Below are positions 14,922 to 19,975 of a DNA stretch of 22,522 bases, in pieces; within the stretch, counting starts at the first letter, position 1; every line of letters begins with the position of its first letter. A program made the translations under genes and the position numbers. The stretch lies in contig DJYQ01000023.1 of NCBI GenBank assembly GCA_002450165.1, forward strand, positions 1 through 22,522, in the 5' to 3' direction. The notes under the pieces are model-generated. The model searched no databases. It saw only the letters and a program-made list of their open reading frames with translations, and was not told where the DNA came from. The stretch is from Prevotellaceae bacterium UBA6974 (GTDB lineage: Bacteria; Bacteroidota; Bacteroidia; Bacteroidales; Bacteroidaceae).

Positions 14922-15557
14922 ATGACCTTAAAGGAATTTTCGAAGAAACTGTTTGCTCCATGGTTTTGGGGAAATATCACGGCAATGGCAGTTGTCGTAG
15001 GTATTATCATCTTCGGTGTATGGCATGGAATAGCATGGTACACACACCATGGTGAGGAGATAGAAATCCCTGATATCCGCAACATGAGCATCGAGGACGC
15101 ATCCTTCGCCCTCGAACACATGGGACTCGTCCCCATAGTTGCCGACAGCGGCTATAACAAGAAGATGCGCACAGGCGTCATCCTTTTCCAGCAGCCACGT
15201 CCGGGAATGGTAGTAAAGTCAGGCCGCGAAATCTATCTTACAGTCAATTCCACATACAGTCCGACACTTACCCTTCCCGACATTGCAGACAACTGCGATG
15301 CCCGCGAGGCCGAGGTCAAGCTCGTCTCAATGGGTTTCAGGCTCGGTCCCATAGAATACGTCCCAGGAGAAAAAGACTGGGTTCTCAAGGTCAAGTGTCG
15401 CGGACGCATAGTCTATAAGGGAGACAAGATACCCATCGAGGCACCGCTCGTCCTTGTTGTAGGCAATACCGACCCCGAGGAGGACGACATCGCAGACGAC
15501 AGCGCTGCAGACGCACAGCATTTGGATATGATAGATTCCGAGGATTGGGAATGGTAA
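14922..15557 (+). CDS. PASTA domain membrane protein
   Basis: This 211-residue protein has a short cytoplasmic N-terminus, one membrane helix (about residues 18-40) and two extracytoplasmic PASTA domains. PASTA 1 runs about 45-110 (IPDIRNMSIEDASFALEHMG, QQPRPGMVVKSG). PASTA 2 runs about 115-181 (LPDIADNCDAREAEVKLVSMG). A strongly acidic tail covers 184-211. PASTA domains bind peptidoglycan stems or other cell-wall partners. Unlike Firmicutes proteins, no kinase or penicillin-binding domain is attached. The next genes are rluD and ddl, so a role in wall sensing or assembly is reasonable but inferred. Its stop lies within the rluD start region (overlap of 7 bases). Confidence 0.88.
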   Translation: MTLKEFSKKLFAPWFWGNITAMAVVVGIIIFGVWHGIAWYTHHGEEIEIPDIRNMSIEDASFALEHMGLVPIVADSGYNKKMRTGVILFQQPRPGMVVKSGREIYLTVNSTYSPTLTLPDIADNCDAREAEVKLVSMGFRLGPIEYVPGEKDWVLKVKCRGRIVYKGDKIPIEAPLVLVVGNTDPEEDDIADDSAADAQHLDMIDSEDWEW

Positions 15558-16612
15558 ACGAAATCATTACTGATTTTCTGGACGACGAACTGGACGACGA
15601 ACTGGACTCCCAGTTGCTTCCCTCTGAACTGTACGAACACCAACGTGTCGTTGCCGACAGCGGGCAGAATCCCGTGCGCGTTGACCGCTTTCTCATGGAC
15701 CACCTTAGGGACACCAGTCGCAACCGCATACAGAAGGCAGCCCAGGCAGGATTCATCCAAGCCAACGGCCATGCAGTAAAAAGCAATTATAAAGTCAAGG
15801 CTGGGGACATCATAACCCTTATGCTTGACCGACCCAAACGCGAATGGGAGATAATCCCCCAGGACATCTCCCTCGACATAGTTTACGAAGACGACATACT
15901 TCTCGTCATCAACAAGCCGGCAGGCATGGTCGTGCACCCCGGATGCGGTAATTTCAGCGGCACGCTTGTCAATGCCCTCGCCTGGCATCTCAGGGACGAC
16001 AGTCGCTACGATCCCAATAATCCCGAAGTCGGACTTGTCCACCGTATAGACAAGGACACCAGCGGACTCCTGGTCGTAGCCAAGACCCCCGAGGCTAAGT
16101 CACACCTATGCAAGCAGTTCTTCCACCACACTACACACCGGACGTACAACGCCCTTGTATGGGGACCGTTCGCCAGTGATGACGGCACCATACGCGGCAA
16201 TATAGGCCGCGACCCCAAGGATCGCCTGCGCATGGCAGTATTCCCGGACGGAAGCGAGACAGGCAAACCTGCCGTTACACACTGGCACGTTCTGGAACGA
16301 TACGGTCCCGTCACTCTGGTAGAATGCAGACTGGAAACAGGCCGCACGCACCAGATTCGAGCACACATGCGCCACATCGGACACCCCCTGTTTGCCGACG
16401 AACGATACGGCGGCGACCAGATACTGCGAGGCGAGCCCACTGCCGCCTACAAAGCCTTTATCCGCAACTGCATGCAACTATGTCCCCGTCAGGCCCTGCA
16501 CGCCAGGACATTGGGATTTGTCCATCCCACTACAGGAGAAGAAATGTTTTTCGATTCGGAGCTGCCTGCAGACATGACAACCCTGTTGGATAAATGGAGA
16601 AAGAAACTTTAG
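15551..16612 (+). CDS. rluD: RluA/RluD-family 23S rRNA pseudouridine synthase
   Basis: The 353-residue protein combines an S4 RNA-binding domain (about 40-95) with a pseudouridine synthase domain. NKPAGMVVHPG lies at 121-131. The catalytic aspartate is D167 in HRIDKDTSGLL, and GRTHQIRAHMRHIGHPL lies in the C-terminal half. It isomerises uridines in rRNA. Length and S4 domain favour RluD. An acidic N-terminal extension (LDDELDDELDSQ, coded by a short direct DNA repeat) is unusual. The start is ATG 15551, overlapping the PASTA stop; a TTG two codons upstream is less likely. Confidence 0.93.
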   Translation: MVNEIITDFLDDELDDELDSQLLPSELYEHQRVVADSGQNPVRVDRFLMDHLRDTSRNRIQKAAQAGFIQANGHAVKSNYKVKAGDIITLMLDRPKREWEIIPQDISLDIVYEDDILLVINKPAGMVVHPGCGNFSGTLVNALAWHLRDDSRYDPNNPEVGLVHRIDKDTSGLLVVAKTPEAKSHLCKQFFHHTTHRTYNALVWGPFASDDGTIRGNIGRDPKDRLRMAVFPDGSETGKPAVTHWHVLERYGPVTLVECRLETGRTHQIRAHMRHIGHPLFADERYGGDQILRGEPTAAYKAFIRNCMQLCPRQALHARTLGFVHPTTGEEMFFDSELPADMTTLLDKWRKKL

Positions 16613-16644
16613 TTTGTTCTGAATTATAAATTAAATTAAGAATC

Positions 16645-17637
16645 ATGAATTGTGAATTAAAAAAGGTAGTTGCAATTATATGCGGAGGTGACTCTTCCGA
16701 ACACGATGTCAGCATGCGCAGCGCAGCCGGCATCCAGTCCTTCATGGACAGCGAGCGATACGATATATACAAAGTCGAGATACATGCAGGCAAGTGGGAA
16801 GCAATTCTTGACGGCGGACAGCGTTCTGCCGTTGACCGCAACGACTTCTCCTTCGTCAATGAGCAAGGCAAGACCATACGCCCCGATTTTTGCTATATCA
16901 CCATTCACGGAGCACCAGGCGAGAACGGCGTCCTGCAGGGCTATCTGGAACTAATCGGTATGCCATACAGCACCAGCGGTGTATTGGTCGAGTCACTCAC
17001 CTACGACAAGTTTGCCACCAATAACTATATGCGCTCCCTGGGCGTAAAAGTCGCAGACAGCCTGACTATACGCATAGGTCACGAAAACGAGGTCAGTGAC
17101 CAGGAAATACTTGACCGTATCGGCCTTCCATGCTTTGTCAAGCCCTCACGTGGCGGAAGCAGTTTCGGTACCACCAAGGTCAAGACCCCCGAAGCCCTGC
17201 GTCCAGCCATAGAACTGGCGCTCAAGGAAGGTGAGGATGTAATGGTCGAAGCCTTTTTGCAAGGCACCGAGATAACCTGCGGCTGCTACAAGACCAGGAA
17301 CGTCAGCCACATATTCCCCATTACCGAGGTAGTAACCACAAACGAATTCTTTGACTATGATGCCAAATACAACGGCCAGGTCGATGAGATAACCCCCGCA
17401 CGCATCAGCGACCGTCTTACCCAGCGCGTGCAGACCCTCACCAGCACCATCTACGACATACTTGGCTGCTACGGCATTATCCGCATTGACTATATCATCA
17501 CCCAAGGTGATGTCATAAACCTGCTGGAGATAAACACCACCCCAGGCATGACCCCCACCAGCTTCATTCCCCAGCAAGTACGTGCCGCAGGCCTTGACAT
17601 CCGCGAGGTAATGACAGATATAATCGAAAACCGCTAA
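16645..17637 (+). CDS. ddl: D-alanine--D-alanine ligase
   Basis: This 330-residue ATP-grasp enzyme makes the D-Ala-D-Ala dipeptide for peptidoglycan. Seen are the N-terminal CGGDSSEHDVS (13-23), the glycine-rich ATP loop KPSRGGSSFGTTK (166-178), DYDAKYNG (238-245) whose tyrosine corresponds to the D-Ala-specific omega-loop, and the metal-site ending LLEINTTPGMTPTS (293-306). The sequence fits a normal D-Ala, not D-Lac, ligase. It follows rluD by 32 bases. The first codons come from an AT-rich repeat-like segment, so the exact N-terminus (MNCELKK) may be recent. Confidence 0.95.
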   Translation: MNCELKKVVAIICGGDSSEHDVSMRSAAGIQSFMDSERYDIYKVEIHAGKWEAILDGGQRSAVDRNDFSFVNEQGKTIRPDFCYITIHGAPGENGVLQGYLELIGMPYSTSGVLVESLTYDKFATNNYMRSLGVKVADSLTIRIGHENEVSDQEILDRIGLPCFVKPSRGGSSFGTTKVKTPEALRPAIELALKEGEDVMVEAFLQGTEITCGCYKTRNVSHIFPITEVVTTNEFFDYDAKYNGQVDEITPARISDRLTQRVQTLTSTIYDILGCYGIIRIDYIITQGDVINLLEINTTPGMTPTSFIPQQVRAAGLDIREVMTDIIENR

Positions 17638-17652
17638 TACACCACGATACGT

Positions 17653-18795
17653 ATGAACGAATTTGACGAAATCCGACCCTACGTCAAAGGCGAGATGAAG
17701 GACGCCCTCAGCGACCTGTTAAAAGACCGCCATTTCAACATCATGATGCGAGGCCTTGTCCCATGGCTGCCCCGTTTCGTCCGCAATACATTATTCCGCC
17801 TCGCCTTCATTGGCATAGACACCCCACAGGACTTCCAGATCCGCTTCATGAAACCCGTCGTCAACTACGTACTGCGAAAATACGCCAACGGAGCCAGTTT
17901 CGACAGCAATACCGTCAGCAACCAGACAAACTACACATTTATCAGCAACCACCGCGACATTGTCCTGGACAGCGCCATACTGGACCTTCTCCTGTACCAG
18001 TCAGGCTTCCCCGCCACATGCGAGATAGCCATAGGCGACAACCTGCTCATCTATCCCTGGATTAAGACCCTTGTACGCATGAACAAAGCCTTTATCGTAC
18101 GTCGTAGCCTCAAGGCCAAGGAAATGCTCGAGAGCAGCCAGCTCATGAGCCGCTATATCCATTACGCCATAACCGACAAAAAGGAAAACCTGTGGATAGC
18201 ACAGCGCGAGGGCCGCGCCAAGGACAGCAGCGACAATACCCAGGACAGCGTCCTCAAGATGCTCGCCATGGGAGGTCAGGGTTCGCCCGTCCAAAGCCTG
18301 CGCGAACTCAATATCGTACCGCTCACCATCAGCTACGAGTATGACCCCTGCGACTACCTCAAGGCACAGGAATTCCAGCAGAAGCGCGACAACCCCACAT
18401 GGAAGAAAGGCAAGCAGGATGACCTTGATAATATGCGCACAGGCATCATGGGACAGAAAGGTCACGTACACTACCGTACCGGACGCCCCATCAACGAATG
18501 GATTGACCAGTTGGCCGACCTGCCACGTACCGAGGTGTTCAAGGAAATAGCCCGCCGCATAGACCAGGAGATACACTCCGGCTATATGCTGTACCCCGGC
18601 AACTACGTAGCATACGACCAACTTAACTCAACCGACCGCTTTTCCCGCCATTATACTCCCCAGGACAAAGCCACGTTCGATGCCTATGTCGCAGGACAGA
18701 TAGCCAAGGTCACATTAGATAATCCCGACGAAGCCTTCCTGCGCGAACGCATCCTGACCATGTACGCCAACCCCGTCGTCAACAAATTGGGATAA
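17653..18795 (+). CDS. PlsB/PlsC-like phospholipid acyltransferase
   Basis: The 380-residue protein resembles Bacteroidetes glycerol acyltransferases. FISNHRDIVLDSAIL (97-111) is the expected HX4D block, but the spacing is H100 to D106 (HX5D) or H100 to D102. AFIVRRSLKAK follows, and then WIAQREGRAKDS (181-192), which matches the glycerol-phosphate binding motif of the family. No strong membrane helix is obvious. It probably adds a fatty acyl chain to glycerol phosphate or lysophosphatidate at the membrane. It begins 15 bases after ddl and ends the gene-dense part of the window. Confidence 0.75.
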   Translation: MNEFDEIRPYVKGEMKDALSDLLKDRHFNIMMRGLVPWLPRFVRNTLFRLAFIGIDTPQDFQIRFMKPVVNYVLRKYANGASFDSNTVSNQTNYTFISNHRDIVLDSAILDLLLYQSGFPATCEIAIGDNLLIYPWIKTLVRMNKAFIVRRSLKAKEMLESSQLMSRYIHYAITDKKENLWIAQREGRAKDSSDNTQDSVLKMLAMGGQGSPVQSLRELNIVPLTISYEYDPCDYLKAQEFQQKRDNPTWKKGKQDDLDNMRTGIMGQKGHVHYRTGRPINEWIDQLADLPRTEVFKEIARRIDQEIHSGYMLYPGNYVAYDQLNSTDRFSRHYTPQDKATFDAYVAGQIAKVTLDNPDEAFLRERILTMYANPVVNKLG

Positions 18796-18982
18796 AGGCA
18801 CCCTCTTTTCTTGTTTTATAATATACGTGTGGCAGCAGTCAGACAGCCCTCACTCTGCCTTCACCCAACCTTCAGAGTGCTTACATAGTCGCTCATGAGC
18901 ATGGCAATAGCGAGGCTGAAGCGAGGTTGAAGCGAGGTTGAAGCGAAGGTGTCCGAAGTGAGTAAGTTGTAAAATTTCATAG
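18796..18982. other. intergenic region with hairpin, palindrome and repeat array
   Basis: No gene is seen. It contains an inverted repeat CACTCTG / CAGAGTG (18851-18857 and 18873-18879, 15-base loop), a perfect 10-bp palindrome GCTCATGAGC (18891-18900) and the first 11-bp array. No clear intrinsic terminator for the acyltransferase is seen, though the hairpin could serve. Confidence 0.6.
18899..18953 (+). repeat. 11-bp tandem array 1
   Basis: GCGAGGCTGAA (18910-18920) is followed by two identical copies of GCGAGGTTGAA (18921-18942). A decayed unit follows (18943-18953), and GCATGGCAATA (18899-18909) precedes in the same register. The 11-bp period is not a multiple of three, which argues against coding. 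The array ends 27 bases before the stop codon that bounds the rhuM remnant. Confidence 0.8.
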
Positions 18983-19300
18983 ATTTTATTTGATAATAGC
19001 ATAATCTCCCAGAATTTGCCAGAGGTTGAGATACGCCGTTTGGAGCGTGCTGTTTCAGGATATTTCGATTACATAGAAGACCTTATCGAGCGCGAGAACG
19101 CCTTCAGTATGGCACAATTCGCTGCCTCAATCAACGAGTTTTTGACCTTCCGTCGCTATGCCCTGTTGCCAGATAAAGGAAAAATAAGTCGTGAACAAGC
19201 TGACCGCAAGGCCGAGGAAGAACACAAACTCTTCAATCCCACACAGCGAATAGACTCAGACTTTGACAAAGAAGTAAGAGGACTGTTAGATAAGGAATAG
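18983..19300 (+). pseudogene. C-terminal remnant of a RhuM-family gene
   Basis: From the stop at 18980-18982 the frame stays open to 19300, but it has no ATG start; the first possible start is TTG 19016. The product (SQNLPEVEIRRLERAVSG, YFDYIEDLIEREN, DKGKISREQADRKAEEEH, DSDFDKEV) matches the C-terminal end of RhuM/virulence-associated proteins as known from memory. Those proteins are about 300-350 residues, so only about the last 100 remain. The N-terminal domain is absent, and repeat DNA lies where it should be. The C-terminus and stop look intact. It could be a dead gene or, less likely, a small protein. Confidence 0.75.
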
Positions 19301-19366
19301 TTTTCCGCAATATCCACTTCTTGCCGTTGGCTCATACTTTTGTCAATGAGTCTCACAGATTAATGA
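19301..19366. other. short spacer before array 2
   Basis: No gene, promoter or hairpin is convincing here. A degenerate array-2-like unit (CAATGAGTCTC, 19344-19354) may be present near its end. Confidence 0.4.
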
Positions 19367-19498
19367 ACATGACCTCAATTAGAGCTCAGCATGACTTCAG
19401 CTAGAGTTGAGTATGAGTTGAGCATGAATTAAGCATGACATCAGCTAGAGATCAGTATGAGATGAGTATGACTTCAGCATGAATTGGGCATGAGACAT
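19367..19498 (+). repeat. 11-bp tandem array 2, twelve phased units
   Basis: Twelve consecutive units of exactly 11 bases can be laid out without any insertion or deletion. Examples are GCATGACTTCA (19389), GTATGAGTTGA (19411), GCATGAATTAA (19422), GTATGACTTCA (19466) and GCATGAATTGG (19477). Positions 5-6 are GA in all twelve, position 1 is G in ten, and most units end CA, GA or AA. Units differ from each other more than in array 1, so the register is kept while the bases drift. Spacing of about one helical turn puts every GA on the same DNA face. The array stops about 15-40 bases before promoter-like elements. Confidence 0.85.
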
Positions 19499-19515
19499 TT
19501 TTTTCTATAAATACT

Positions 19516-19545
19516 TTTGTCATATATTATTTTTTAGTATTTTTG
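19516..19545 (+). promoter_or_regulatory. promoter for the structured RNA / LRR leader
   Basis: TATTTTTG (19538-19545) is a perfect -7 element. TTTG at 19516-19519 lies 18 bases upstream, slightly tighter than the 19-20 seen at the efp and rpmH promoters. The TTTG itself belongs to another perfect -7 match, TACTTTTG (19512-19519). Transcription would begin near 19550. Array 2 lies directly upstream. Confidence 0.6.
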
Positions 19546-19546
19546 T

Positions 19547-19872
19547 ACCATCCTCACGCTGAAAGTGGTGTAAAAGCCACAGGGAAAACCATTAGGAAAG
19601 AGTTCCAATGGTGGTGTGGGATGCCAAATATTAAGAAGGCGTATATCACGCGCTTTGTTCTTGACGTACTGAAAGCCTAGGAAACTCTCAAACTCATTTA
19701 AGAACAATAGCAACGATAGACGCCCATGGATATGTAATGAGGTACATCTGCTTAACTTGGCAGGTGTAATTTTGCATATCGGCGTGGGGTCATGGTTGCT
19801 CGTTCTAATGAGTTGGGCAATCCTAGGGCCTCAGTACGTGGAGCGAGCAACGGTCGGTCTCCACGCTTTTTT
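19547..19872 (+). ncRNA. candidate structured RNA (leader or independent ncRNA), about 325 nt
   Basis: There is no ORF, but nested helices cover the stretch. CATCC/GGATG pairs 19549-19553 with 19619-19623. CCACA/TGTGG pairs 19577-19581 with 19615-19619 and encloses hairpin ACCATT-a-GGAA-agag-TTCC-AATGGT (19588-19612). GCGT/ACGC lies at 19639-19651. TTGTTCTT/AAGAACAA pairs 19655-19662 with 19700-19707. ACGCC/GGCGT (19720-19724, 19781-19785) extends into GATATG/CATATC (19729-19734, 19775-19780) and TACATCTGC/GCAGGTGTA (19743-19751, 19760-19768, one GU). A terminator hairpin ends it. A promoter-like site lies just upstream. It does not match tmRNA, RNase P, SRP, cobalamin or TPP elements that I can recall. 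Its family is unknown to me; a known Bacteroidales RNA family is possible. Confidence 0.6.
19782..19872 (+). terminator. intrinsic terminator of the structured RNA, possible attenuator
   Basis: GCGTGGGG (19782-19789) pairs with CTCCACGC (19859-19866). An 11-bp stem, GTTGCTCGTTC/GAGCGAGCAAC (19795-19805 with 19841-19851, one GU), lies inside, and six T follow at 19867-19872. Bases 19782-19785 also belong to the 3' arm of the upstream ACGCC/GGCGT helix, so the two folds exclude each other at that point. Confidence 0.65.
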
Positions 19873-19975
19873 GTATCTTGGGATAGGAACGTAATCAATC
19901 AAACATTCATGGACACTATTTGGAGACGTAGTGTATTGTAAAAGCATACTAGGTCTAAATCTAAATAATGTCACT
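19873..19975 (+). other. 5' untranslated stretch between terminator and LRR gene
   Basis: No good TAnnTTTG promoter is seen; the best is a 7-of-8 TATCTTGG at 19874-19881 without a -33. A hairpin ACACTA/TAGTGT (19913-19918 with 19929-19934, 10-base loop) is present. The last 25 bases before the ATG are AT-rich with no Shine-Dalgarno, as usual in this phylum. The absence of a local promoter suggests the LRR gene is reached by read-through from about 19550. Confidence 0.5.

Noticed and set aside
18851..18879. Terminator of the acyltransferase gene
   Set aside because: The 7-bp inverted repeat has a 15-base loop and no T-run, so it is reported only as a hairpin in the intergenic description.
19367..19498. 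CRISPR array
   Set aside because: Units are 11 bp and contiguous with no spacers, and no cas genes are in the window.
19547..19872. Cobalamin, TPP or SAM riboswitch, RNase P RNA, tmRNA or group II intron fragment
   Set aside because: None of the conserved core strings that I know for these families is present; only isolated short resemblances such as GCCAC occur.
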